This document shows positions 8,528-17,637 of a stretch of DNA of 64,000 bases, in pieces. Under the pieces are notes generated by a model that ran no database searches, had not been told where the DNA came from, and saw only the letters and a list, made by a program, of their open reading frames with translations. This DNA is from Segatella cerevisiae (GTDB lineage Bacteria > Bacteroidota > Bacteroidia > Bacteroidales > Bacteroidaceae): positions 1-64,000 of the forward strand of contig NZ_JAMXLY010000006.1 of the NCBI RefSeq assembly GCF_024054555.1. Reading direction: 5' to 3'. Each line of letters begins with the position of its first letter. Position 1 is the stretch's first letter. The translations under genes and the position numbers were made by a program.

Positions 8528-9979
8528 TTATTCATGAAGGAGCCACTTGATGGCCTTCTCCTTTGTCTGATCATAAGAACTCAGACGAGGCATATAGCCC
8601 AGTCCTGCATTCTTCTTGTAGATAACAGAGCGGGCATGTTTTTTCTCATTATGACGATAGAAATCATTATACCATTTCCATGTCTTTGTGGTATCCGCAT
8701 TGACAGCCATATAACTGCCACGGGCATCATCTACATAATTCTGGAGATCAGCCTTAGCATCATCACTCAGAGATTCCGGTTCCAGACTGAGGTTACACAA
8801 CAGATGATAATGATCAAAGTTACCGTTGACATAAGTATCCCCGGCGTGATATTCAGTAACATCAAATCCAAATTCCTTTCCAAGTGAGGTGATGTACCGG
8901 ACATCATTGTTTTCATTACCATCAGTCATCAGCAAGACATGCTTCAAAGGTACAGAACCTTTCATATTCTTCATCAGAGAGAGATAGACCGTACTCATCA
9001 GATCCAACTGAGCATTATCTTCAGTTGTTTCCCAATACATGCCCCCCAACAGATCCTGATCCAATATATACTGACACTTAGCTGCGATAGAGCGTGGATT
9101 TTCTGCTCCCCATACCAATTGACCGGACCAGTCGACAAGGTAAGGAACCTCGCCAATACTATCCCAACGCTCTTCATAAAGACCACCGGTATAGCCTGTC
9201 CTCATAAACTTATCAAGGATGGTATTGCTATGGTCACCTCTTCCATAGAGGGGCATACCCAGACAAAGTTTATTCTTAGGAACACCTGCAGCAATATGAG
9301 CCTGCACAGCTTCACTGACCGTAATCTTTCCAGAAAGAGGAGAACGGAACAATGTGGTATGATGCTGTGGGGAATCAGCTACATCATAAGCCATGATATT
9401 GATGAAGTCCATATACTTGATGCAAGAGCGAAAGTCTATATACTTGGCATAAGCAATGGTAGCCGCTGTGAGCAACTTCTTAGAACCCAGAACCTTTCTG
9501 AGATCACGCATCAAAAGTGTAAAGTTCTTGGTATCTTCCGGAGAACTGGAAATACCGGACTCGCTACTTGTCGGATATTCCCAGTCGATATCGATACCAT
9601 CCAAGCCATATTCTTTTACAATACGACCACAATCCTTGGCAAAAGACATACGATACTTAGGGTTAGCAGCCATTTCAGAAAAATTACCACTCGTCCAACC
9701 GCCCACTGAAAGTTGGATCTTCAATTTAGGATTCTTCTCCTTTAAAGCTACAACTTGTCTTAAGAAGGGTTCATTCTGAATATCGCAACCATCAAAGGTT
9801 TTATTTACATGACCAAAAGCATAATTAATATTAGTCATGAGCGTTGGATCCGGTAAACGAAGATCAGGCCAAGAACTGACATAAGCCACCACGAGTTTCT
9901 GCTTTTGCTGAGCAGGAATCGGCAAAGATGCAGTTGATAACAGACAGACAATTAACAGAAATAGATTTAATTTTTTCAT
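8528..9979 (-). CDS. GH18 chitinase-type glycosidase with extra C-terminal domain
   Basis: From the ATG at 9979 the protein has 483 residues; an upstream in-frame start at 10000 is less likely because the signal peptide MKKLNLFLLIVC begins at the chosen one. Residues about 28-345 are a full GH18 barrel: LSVGGW (90-95), the DGIDIDWE catalytic motif at 127-134 with Glu134 as acid, INIMAYDVADSP, and GMPLYGRGD. This pattern resembles chitinases more than short EndoF-type enzymes, but either would cleave GlcNAc-beta-1,4-GlcNAc. About 135 residues (350-483) follow. They start with VLLMTDGNENND and resemble, tentatively, a ThuA/amidotransferase-like fold, an unusual addition to GH18. It likely starts a separate transcript of the enzyme genes. 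Confidence 0.88.
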   Translation of the reverse strand: MKKLNLFLLIVCLLSTASLPIPAQQKQKLVVAYVSSWPDLRLPDPTLMTNINYAFGHVNKTFDGCDIQNEPFLRQVVALKEKNPKLKIQLSVGGWTSGNFSEMAANPKYRMSFAKDCGRIVKEYGLDGIDIDWEYPTSSESGISSSPEDTKNFTLLMRDLRKVLGSKKLLTAATIAYAKYIDFRSCIKYMDFINIMAYDVADSPQHHTTLFRSPLSGKITVSEAVQAHIAAGVPKNKLCLGMPLYGRGDHSNTILDKFMRTGYTGGLYEERWDSIGEVPYLVDWSGQLVWGAENPRSIAAKCQYILDQDLLGGMYWETTEDNAQLDLMSTVYLSLMKNMKGSVPLKHVLLMTDGNENNDVRYITSLGKEFGFDVTEYHAGDTYVNGNFDHYHLLCNLSLEPESLSDDAKADLQNYVDDARGSYMAVNADTTKTWKWYNDFYRHNEKKHARSVIYKKNAGLGYMPRLSSYDQTKEKAIKWLLHE

Positions 9980-10015
9980 TAAGCAATTAAATAGGATCAA
10001 TCTAAGTTTTACGAT

Positions 10016-10024
10016 GTAAAGATA
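10016..10024 (-). promoter_or_regulatory. Possible -7 element for the GH18-led enzyme operon
   Basis: TATCTTTAC on the minus strand differs by one base from TAnnTTTGC. It lies between the SusD1 terminator and the GH18 start, where a promoter is needed if the terminator works. Confidence 0.35.
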
Positions 10025-10057
10025 AAATAATATTGAGATAACAGATACTTCCTACAA

Positions 10058-10100
10058 AAAAATAAGAGAGTCCAGAAAAATGCCTGATTCTCTTATTTTT
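10058..10100 (-). terminator. Intrinsic terminator after SusD1
   Basis: A perfect 12-bp stem (AAAAATAAGAGA / TCTCTTATTTTT) with a 19-nt loop begins 18 nt past the SusD1 stop and is followed on the minus strand by a T-run. It would separate the susC1-susD1 transcript from the GH18-GH20-GH29 genes. Confidence 0.7.
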
Positions 10101-10117
10101 ATGTTAGATGATTCTAC

Positions 10118-11782
10118 TTATTCTGCATCCCACCATACACGAGAATAGAAAGTATCACCATTAGTCATACGACCTACAGCTGCATTATAGTTGGTTGCGT
10201 TAACCTGTGATTCTGATGTCGGATAACGGAAGCGGCGAGGAATACTATAACCGTCACTAGCTGTTGCACATTCACCATCCAATTTTGCCATAGGAGCAGG
10301 AGCCAGAACAGGATAGCCAGAACGGCGCCAGTTGGAGAACACCTCATAAGGATCACCGAAACTGTTTATATAGTACTGAGTGTTGATCTGCTCCAACGCT
10401 TTACTATCATCAAAAGGATTAGCAGCCAGATAAGCAGCTGCTGCTGCATCTGCCCCATTAGGAAAGGCAACGGAAATAGCAGATGAAGCATTAGGAAATT
10501 GGCTATACTGCTCAAAAGCTGCTTTGACACCAGCATCATAATAAGCCTTGGCACTACCGGAAATATATCCTCTATAGACAGCCTCAGCCAACAAGAATTC
10601 TGTCTGGGCGTAAGTTACAATAAATGTAGTACCCGTCGGATCTGCATAAGTACAGCGGTTTGGAGAAGAGTAGTATCTGCCATAGTTGGCCAGATAAGCA
10701 GAGTCATTAAAAGCTTTGTCTACCTTTCCCACAAAATACTGACTGTTTTCTACAATGTTATAACCACCTGAAGGTAAACCTTTCTGAGAAGCGAAAGTCA
10801 TATCACCATAATCATGTGATGTCCATACGCCACCAGTATTACTCTGGATATCAGTATACTGCTTACCGTCTTTAGAAGGAGCGATGGTACCAATCAAAGA
10901 GATACGAGGATCATTGGTCCCCTTTAACATATTAACAAAGGCATCAGTCAGATAGAACTCTCTATCTTCATGGGCATGAATCTTAGCAAAAGGTTCTGAA
11001 GAGTCATTAGATGTCGTACCACCACTATGAGCTAATTTGCAGTTGTCACTATTAGATGTCATCAAGCCATTGGCAAGAGCCTTGACTGCATATTCCTTTG
11101 CAGTAGCTTGATCTACCTTTACCAGGCGCATAGCCAGACGCAACATTAAAGAATTGGCAAACTTCTTCCACGAAGCAGCATCTCCATTATAATAAAGATC
11201 CTGATTGCCCATCTTTGCCGTTCCGCTGCCCAAATTGGCCTGAGCGGAATCCAGTTCTGCCAACATGCTCTTATAGATACTTTCCTGGGAATCATATACC
11301 GGATACGGGTATTTAGCAGGGCGCCCTGCCTGACTATAAGGAATATCACCATAAAGGTCTGTCATCTTGCTGAATGCATAGACACGCATTACCCGGGCTA
11401 TATTATAGTCAATTTTCATATCAGCATTATCAGCCCACTTATCATAACAGGTAGTCACATCACGCATGGCGCCACGATCACCGTCAAAGGTATCCCAGTA
11501 AGATTTGGAATAATCATTACTCCACTCATAACGGGTATAATATGGCCACCAGTCGAGAGAAACCAACTGTTGCGTAAATTGCTCACAATAGATACAGCCT
11601 GTGCGCCACATATCCCAGTCAGAACCTAAGGCTTGATGTTGTGCATTGGAGAATACCATTGCATAAGGGACATTATCTTCATTAATACTCTCTGGATTTA
11701 CGTTTGTGTCGCCAAAGTCACTGCAACCAGCCAAACCCAACGCGAGAACTGAAGCTAAAGCTAAATATTTATATGTTTTCAT
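10118..11782 (-). CDS. SusD/RagB-family outer-membrane lipoprotein (SusD1)
   Basis: A protein of 554 residues starting with a lipoprotein signal peptide; the lipobox LAGC places the lipidated Cys at residue 20. The body has the TPR-like helices of SusD proteins (FTQQLVSLDWWPYYTRYEW near the N-terminus, MRVYAFSKMTDLYGDIPYSQAGRP in the first TPR region, QTEFLLAEAVYRGY further on). It belongs to the SusD-like subgroup often called nutrient-binding lipoprotein (PF12771-like) rather than the classic RagB subgroup. It would sit as a lid on the neighbouring SusC1 and bind glycan at the cell surface. It starts 20 bases after susC1, so the two are co-transcribed, and a terminator follows it. Confidence 0.9.
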   Translation of the reverse strand: MKTYKYLALASVLALGLAGCSDFGDTNVNPESINEDNVPYAMVFSNAQHQALGSDWDMWRTGCIYCEQFTQQLVSLDWWPYYTRYEWSNDYSKSYWDTFDGDRGAMRDVTTCYDKWADNADMKIDYNIARVMRVYAFSKMTDLYGDIPYSQAGRPAKYPYPVYDSQESIYKSMLAELDSAQANLGSGTAKMGNQDLYYNGDAASWKKFANSLMLRLAMRLVKVDQATAKEYAVKALANGLMTSNSDNCKLAHSGGTTSNDSSEPFAKIHAHEDREFYLTDAFVNMLKGTNDPRISLIGTIAPSKDGKQYTDIQSNTGGVWTSHDYGDMTFASQKGLPSGGYNIVENSQYFVGKVDKAFNDSAYLANYGRYYSSPNRCTYADPTGTTFIVTYAQTEFLLAEAVYRGYISGSAKAYYDAGVKAAFEQYSQFPNASSAISVAFPNGADAAAAAYLAANPFDDSKALEQINTQYYINSFGDPYEVFSNWRRSGYPVLAPAPMAKLDGECATASDGYSIPRRFRYPTSESQVNATNYNAAVGRMTNGDTFYSRVWWDAE

Positions 11783-11802
11783 TTTATTTGTTTTTTTAAT
11801 CG

Positions 11803-14800
11803 TCAGAACTTAATATTAAGGTTAAAACCTACACTGCGTGTTGTTGGATAACCGTTCAATTCCAGACCTTGTGCATTGGAATTATTGATAGCAGATTCTG
11901 GATCAATATTAGGAGTATGCTTAAGGATCGTCCAAAGATTACGGCCTACGAGAGAAAGGGAAAGTCCCTTGACAAAACCAAGATGAGACAACATGCTCTT
12001 CGGGAATGTATAACCGAAAGAAAGTTCGCGTAATTTGATAAAATCAGCACTGTAAACAAATTCTTCAGCGATGTTAGCATCACAAACCGCACGATAGTAA
12101 TCCTGCGAAGTTACCGTTACTGTATTGGCCTTACCTGTAGCTTCATCTATACCGGCAGCAGTAATGGATCCAGCAGGGTTGCTTGCAGTTCTTCCTGTAA
12201 GCGTATTCTTGTGCATACCATAGTAGTAAAGTTCATAGTTGGTACCAGAGAAGAGTTTAGCACCAAACTTAAAGTCAAGTAACATACTAAGGTTAAATCC
12301 CTTGTAAGAAAGGGTATTACGCCAACCGCCAGTCCACTTATAGACAGCATTACCGAGAACTTTCTGGTCGCCTGCCTGAGGAAGTCCATTCTTCAGTAGT
12401 AACTCACCATTTGAATTCCTTTTATAAGTATTACCGATGATTTCTGCATACGGCATACCAACTACCTGATAAACGGTCACATTACCATTACGTGAAGTAC
12501 CGCCTGATACGGAGATGCGTTTAGTGTCAGAGCCAACATTCAGTACCTTGCTGCTATTGTTTGCAATATTGAAAGTAGAATTCCATGAGAAATTATTATT
12601 ACGGATAGGATAACCATCAACCATGAATTCAAAACCACTATTTCTGATCTCTCCGATATTCATATAGGCTGAACCATAACCGGAAGCTGAAGAAGTAGAT
12701 ACTGGCAGGATATCATCAGTTGTCTTCTTATAGTAATAATCCATATCGAAATTCAATCTGCTCTGGAAGAAAGAGAGATTCATACCTACTTCAAACTCAG
12801 AGATATGAACAGGTTTCAAATCAGCATTAGGATAAGCATTATCGTTATTCTGAGTAGCTGTCTGTACACCATTAACTGTGAAAGAATTCAACTTGTAATA
12901 CATCAACGTCTGATAAGCACTCGTACCGTTAGATGCAAAAGCATAACCTAAACGAAGTTTACCGAAATCAAACCAATTTGGCAATGCCTTGCGGAAACTG
13001 TCTGTAAATACCCAGGATAAAGTAGCTGATGGATAGAAGTAACTGTTATTGTCAGGTGACAAAGTAGAGAACCAGTCATTACGTCCGGTAACATTCAAGA
13101 ATACTTGATTTTTCCAACCAAGATCGAATGTTCCATATAGGGAATTGACACGATAGCGGACAAAAGATTTATAGGGTTTCTGTCCGGAAGCTGTAATATT
13201 ATTTACAGACCAGAGTCCGTCAATAGTGAAAGGACGTCCTCCATTGGAAGTATAAAAATACTTCGTTTCATTATACATCTTATTTCCACCAAAAGAAGCA
13301 CCGACACTCCAATCTCCGAACTCCTTATTGAAATTCAAAAGGAAGTTGTAGTTGGTTTCATGGAAATTCTTTTCATATTCAGTCAACCAACCTGATGGAT
13401 CAGCTGCTGCCCCTTTAGGCTGAACCTGCCTGAACTCAATATTGTAACCATCTCGTTGAACTGCTCCCTGTAAATACAACCAGGAAGTGATATCCCATTT
13501 CATTGTTAATGATCCGGTAAGACGATTACGGTCCATGTCATTAGTTTTGCGATACTGAAGCCAATAAGGGTTATTGAAATAAACGTTAGTACCACCAATC
13601 ATTTCACTACCGTCAGCATTTGTACCCCAGCCGGCAGAAGTACCTTTCAACCAACGGACATCAAAAGAATTACCTCTATATAGTAATGATGCATTTGTAT
13701 TACCATTACCATCAGAAAGGTTTGAACGTCCATTGGACTTATCCTCTGTATAGTTAGCTGTTACAATAGCCGAAAGATTCTTAAAGATCTTATAAGTGGT
13801 ATTTGTATTAAAACCTAACTGATGAGTACCTGCACCTGGAAGGATACTCTTTTCCTTATTATAGTAAACGCCAAGACGATAAGTGATGTCCTTGTCAGAA
13901 CCAGAAACAGCTACAGAGGTATTGGTAGTTACACCTGTATTATAGAAATTCTTCCAGTTGTTAATATAAGAATATTTATAGGTATTCCCCAAGAAGTTTG
14001 TAGCATCACTACCATCCAGATAACCACCCCAACTGTTACTTTCTCCAGCTTTTGCAGCATTTATAGAAGTTGGTTTCTGTCCTTCCAATCCAAGTCCAAA
14101 CTCTTTCTGCCAATCCCGATAATCGTAGATGTTATTGAAAGTAAGGTTCTCATTCACATCTACGCTGACAGGCTGTCCCTTATGACCACTCTTTGTAGTA
14201 ATCAAGATGGCACCGTTACCACCACGGAAACCATAAAGTGCAGAAGCGGCTGCGCCTTTCAGAACCTGTATACTTTCGATATCATCAGCATTAATATTAC
14301 TTAAACCATCTCCCATATCAGAGCCGCCCCATTGACCGGCCGATCCCTGATTGGAATTATCAAAGGGTACACCATCGATAACATAAAGAGGTTGATTATT
14401 ACCGGAAATAGAGGAATTGCCACGAATGACAACACGAGAAGATCCCATACTTCCAGTAGCATTACCTGCTACACTGACACCAGCGACCTTACCGGAAAGT
14501 GCATTACCGATATTCGGGTCACGAGCCATAGTAAATTCATCACCATCTACCTTTGTCGTAGAATAACCAAGGGAACGAGCCTGACGCTTAATACCTAAGG
14601 CCGTTACGACAACTTCATCAATAGCAGTAGACTCTTCCTGCATCTTTACAGGTACACTTGCTCTTCCACGAACTGGAACAACCTGTGTCTTAAAACCGAC
14701 ATAAGAGATCTCCAGCTTTGCAGCAGACGGAACATCGATAGAATAATTACCATCAACATTGGTAACTACCCCATTAGTTGATCCCTGTTGCTTTACAGTT

Positions 14801-14943
14801 GCACCGATTACGGGTTCGCCCGAAGCATCCGTAACTGTACCTTTAACTGTAATACCTTGTGCAAAGATTGTTGTTGCAAATAACATGCAGACAGCAACCA
14901 TAAATGCTCGTAATAAGCACACAAAATGATATTTTCTTTTCAT
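11803..14943 (-). CDS. SusC/RagA-family TonB-dependent transporter (SusC1)
   Basis: A protein of 1046 residues with a signal peptide (about 1-28). A carboxypeptidase-regulatory-like domain follows (GTVTDASGEPVIGATV at 35-50), then the SusC linker AIDEVVVTALG, the TonB plug domain (about 115-235, including LYVIDGVPFDN and VLKGAAASALYG) and a long beta-barrel ending in the aromatic terminus FNLNIKF. There is no N-terminal STN domain, so unlike SusC2 it should transport without direct ECF signalling. It pairs with SusD1 20 bases downstream. It would import oligosaccharides across the outer membrane using TonB energy. The 265-bp region upstream has palindromes that may be control sites. Confidence 0.93.
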   Translation of the reverse strand: MKRKYHFVCLLRAFMVAVCMLFATTIFAQGITVKGTVTDASGEPVIGATVKQQGSTNGVVTNVDGNYSIDVPSAAKLEISYVGFKTQVVPVRGRASVPVKMQEESTAIDEVVVTALGIKRQARSLGYSTTKVDGDEFTMARDPNIGNALSGKVAGVSVAGNATGSMGSSRVVIRGNSSISGNNQPLYVIDGVPFDNSNQGSAGQWGGSDMGDGLSNINADDIESIQVLKGAAASALYGFRGGNGAILITTKSGHKGQPVSVDVNENLTFNNIYDYRDWQKEFGLGLEGQKPTSINAAKAGESNSWGGYLDGSDATNFLGNTYKYSYINNWKNFYNTGVTTNTSVAVSGSDKDITYRLGVYYNKEKSILPGAGTHQLGFNTNTTYKIFKNLSAIVTANYTEDKSNGRSNLSDGNGNTNASLLYRGNSFDVRWLKGTSAGWGTNADGSEMIGGTNVYFNNPYWLQYRKTNDMDRNRLTGSLTMKWDITSWLYLQGAVQRDGYNIEFRQVQPKGAAADPSGWLTEYEKNFHETNYNFLLNFNKEFGDWSVGASFGGNKMYNETKYFYTSNGGRPFTIDGLWSVNNITASGQKPYKSFVRYRVNSLYGTFDLGWKNQVFLNVTGRNDWFSTLSPDNNSYFYPSATLSWVFTDSFRKALPNWFDFGKLRLGYAFASNGTSAYQTLMYYKLNSFTVNGVQTATQNNDNAYPNADLKPVHISEFEVGMNLSFFQSRLNFDMDYYYKKTTDDILPVSTSSASGYGSAYMNIGEIRNSGFEFMVDGYPIRNNNFSWNSTFNIANNSSKVLNVGSDTKRISVSGGTSRNGNVTVYQVVGMPYAEIIGNTYKRNSNGELLLKNGLPQAGDQKVLGNAVYKWTGGWRNTLSYKGFNLSMLLDFKFGAKLFSGTNYELYYYGMHKNTLTGRTASNPAGSITAAGIDEATGKANTVTVTSQDYYRAVCDANIAEEFVYSADFIKLRELSFGYTFPKSMLSHLGFVKGLSLSLVGRNLWTILKHTPNIDPESAINNSNAQGLELNGYPTTRSVGFNLNIKF

Positions 14944-15058
14944 CGTCTTTTTATTTAGGTTTGTTTAGGAACAATAACGAACTTCAAATAATAGCGTTAT
15001 CACTCATCTGATGATTCTTCTAATTTTAGTTTAAGGTTACTATAACAGAGAGATGACC

Positions 15059-15069
15059 TGACAGTGTCA
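15059..15069. promoter_or_regulatory. Palindrome upstream of susC1
   Basis: TGACAGTGTCA is an 11-bp perfect palindrome around a central G in the 265-bp gap before susC1. An imperfect dyad with GTTAC and GTAAC ends lies 55-80 bp further upstream (15124-15148). These could be regulator sites; no regulator is identified. Confidence 0.3.
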
Positions 15070-15208
15070 TAAACTGCTATTTCCGTGAAGGTCGTCTTCT
15101 TGATTTATAAATTCTCGCTGTAAGTTACTGCACATTGTGACTGTAACATCAACAAACAGCAAGAAAAATAATATCTATACTTTGTGAATATATAATAGAT
15201 TAAAATAG

Positions 15209-17482
15209 TTAATTATTTCCAATCTTGTTCAGTACTATCGGACGGGAACTACGGCTCTTGCCGAAATTCTTGTTCGGCTTCTTTCCCATGACAAACTTCA
15301 GGGTACTGCCCTTGATGATATCATCATAGGTGATGTAGGTCTTACTGTATGGCTTGCCGTTCAGGTAGGCCTTTTCGATGTATTTGTTCTCAGCACTGTT
15401 TCCCACGGCCTCCATCGTAAATATCCTGCCGCCGCGGACCTTCACCTCTGCCCTGTTCAGCACGGGACTGCCGAATACAAACACCCCGTCACAGGGATTC
15501 ACCTGATAGAGTCCCATGGCTGAAAGGACATACCATGCTGACATCTGCCCGCAGTCTTCATTACCGATGACTCCGTCCGGCTGGTCCGTATAGAAATTAT
15601 CCATCACATAACGCACCTTCTCGGCCGTCTTCCACTGCTCACCGGCGTATGCATAAAGGTAAGCAATATGATGGCTCGGCTCATTCCCATGGGCATACTG
15701 GCCGATCAGACCGGTGATATCGCTCTGGGCTTTCGGGCCCATACTGTCATGATTAGAGAACAACTGGTTCAGTTTTTTGGTAAATGGCTTGTCACCTCCG
15801 AACAATTTAATCAATCCGTAGGGATCCTGAGGAGCAAAGAACGTGTACTGCCAGCCGTTACCTTCCGTAAAGTCCCGGACTCCAGCCGTTGCCGGATGAT
15901 ATGGAGTCTTCCAGGAACCGTCTGAGAGTCTGGGACACATAAAATCTATTGAAGAATTGAAGTAGTTCTTATAATAACCGGCCCGTTTTGCAAAGACACC
16001 TGCATCGGCTGTCTTTCCCATCCTGAGGGCCATCGCTGCAATACCCCAGTCATCCACGGCATATTCCATCGCCTTCGATACGGACTCCCCTACCTTGTCG
16101 GCCGGAATAAAGCCGTCTTTCATCACATAGGGTACTCCGTCCTGATCCTGATTGGTTGCCGTTGCCTTCATCGCCTCAAAGGCATCCTCTGCATTGAAGC
16201 CTGTAAAGCCTTTCAGATAGGCATCTGCGATTACGGGTACAGAGCTGTAGCCCGGCATGCAGTTGGTCTCTCCGTTCCATAACGGCCAGATCGGAAGCTT
16301 GTCCTGCTGGCGGTAAATGGAAAGCATCGAGTTGACCAGATGGGGGACCATTTCCGGTTGCACCACCGTCATCAGGGGATTCCACGCGCGGTAGGTGTCC
16401 CACAGGGACAAAGTTGTATAGTTCGACTTCGACGGATCCGTATAGATCATGTCATCCATACCACGGTACTGGCCGTTGACATCACAATATAAGGAGGGAT
16501 CGATCATGGTATGATAAAGGGACGTATAGAAGATACGGCGGCCACGGGCATTGAGGGCCTGAGCCTTCACCCTGCCCAACCGGGCATTCCACTCTGCTCT
16601 GGCGGCATCCTCTGTCTGCCCGAAGTTCCAACCGGACAGCTCGGCCTGCATGTTCTCCCTGGCATTGTCAATGCTGACCGATGACAGGGCGACTTTCAGG
16701 AGGACCTGGCTTGACCGGCCGAAATCGAGGATGCACTTCACAGACTTCGCCTTCAGCTGGAGGCGGTCTGTCGGGGTATTGTCATCGAAGAGCGTGGATT
16801 TCTGTATCTTCGTATTGCTCTTCAGGACAAAATAGACCTTACGGTCGGGGCTCCAGCCATGGTCATAGCGGTAGCCTTCTATGGTATAGTCGTCTACCTT
16901 ACGGGCATAGCAGCTGTAGGCAACGTCGCTGGTACCTTCATGAAGGTCTATCAGTACATAGGAGGGCTTCCCAGCGGGATAGGTATAACGGTGAAAACCT
17001 ACGCGCGCCGTCGCGGTCAGCTCTGCACGGATCTGGTACTTGTCCAGAAGCACTGAATAGTAATAGGGACTGACCACCTCATTCTTATGGGAATAGGTGG
17101 AGGCATAGCCGTTACTGATATCATCCTGTTCTCCCCGCCGGGTATGGATCTCATTCATCGGCATAAGCAGGATGTCGCCCAGGTCACTGCAGCCTGTCCC
17201 GCTCAGGTGGGTATGGGAAAAGCCGATCAGGATGTTGTCGGAATAATGGTAGCCGGAGCACCAGTCCCATCCTTTATATATATTGCTTGGCCCCAATTGG
17301 ACCATTCCGTAGGGTACGCTCGCACCAACGAATACATGGCCGTGGCCTCCCGAGCCGATGTAAGGATCTACATACTGGACATCATCCGATGACGGTACAA
17401 CCGCAGACTGTTGTCTGGCATAGCCTGTCGTAAAGACTAAAAGACAATAAGTTAAAAGAATTAATCTCATCTTTTTCTTCAT
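15209..17482 (-). CDS. GH92 alpha-mannosidase
   Basis: From ATG 17482 the protein has 757 residues. This start gives a compact signal peptide MKKKMRLILLTYCLLVF; an ATG eight codons upstream at 17506 is possible. GH92 hallmarks are YVDPYIGSGGHGHVFVGA near the start, GWDWCSGYHYSD, and the catalytic region GNEDCGQMSAWYVLS about 100 residues from the end. These calcium-dependent exo-enzymes remove alpha-1,2/1,3/1,6-linked mannose from N-glycans or yeast mannan. The gene lies between SusD2 and SusC1. Its base composition stands out: 60% G+C at 15421-15480 and 57% at 16681-16740, against 37% at 13801-13860 and 32% at 18361-18420. This suggests separate acquisition. Confidence 0.93.
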   Translation of the reverse strand: MKKKMRLILLTYCLLVFTTGYARQQSAVVPSSDDVQYVDPYIGSGGHGHVFVGASVPYGMVQLGPSNIYKGWDWCSGYHYSDNILIGFSHTHLSGTGCSDLGDILLMPMNEIHTRRGEQDDISNGYASTYSHKNEVVSPYYYSVLLDKYQIRAELTATARVGFHRYTYPAGKPSYVLIDLHEGTSDVAYSCYARKVDDYTIEGYRYDHGWSPDRKVYFVLKSNTKIQKSTLFDDNTPTDRLQLKAKSVKCILDFGRSSQVLLKVALSSVSIDNARENMQAELSGWNFGQTEDAARAEWNARLGRVKAQALNARGRRIFYTSLYHTMIDPSLYCDVNGQYRGMDDMIYTDPSKSNYTTLSLWDTYRAWNPLMTVVQPEMVPHLVNSMLSIYRQQDKLPIWPLWNGETNCMPGYSSVPVIADAYLKGFTGFNAEDAFEAMKATATNQDQDGVPYVMKDGFIPADKVGESVSKAMEYAVDDWGIAAMALRMGKTADAGVFAKRAGYYKNYFNSSIDFMCPRLSDGSWKTPYHPATAGVRDFTEGNGWQYTFFAPQDPYGLIKLFGGDKPFTKKLNQLFSNHDSMGPKAQSDITGLIGQYAHGNEPSHHIAYLYAYAGEQWKTAEKVRYVMDNFYTDQPDGVIGNEDCGQMSAWYVLSAMGLYQVNPCDGVFVFGSPVLNRAEVKVRGGRIFTMEAVGNSAENKYIEKAYLNGKPYSKTYITYDDIIKGSTLKFVMGKKPNKNFGKSRSSRPIVLNKIGNN

Positions 17483-17637
17483 AGATAATAAATTTATAAT
17501 TTTCATAAACTTTTTATTTTTCTATCAGGATGGAACATCCTTGTCCTGCCAATGAATAGCCAAGATATTGACCCATAAAAATGAGTTCAGCCAATGCTCC
17601 ACGCATTCCATCATTTTACAGGACAAGTGATCTATGA

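Noticed and set aside
8939-9709. 256-codon plus-strand open frame
   Set aside because: Antisense shadow of the GH18 gene, rich in residues expected from reverse-strand codons.
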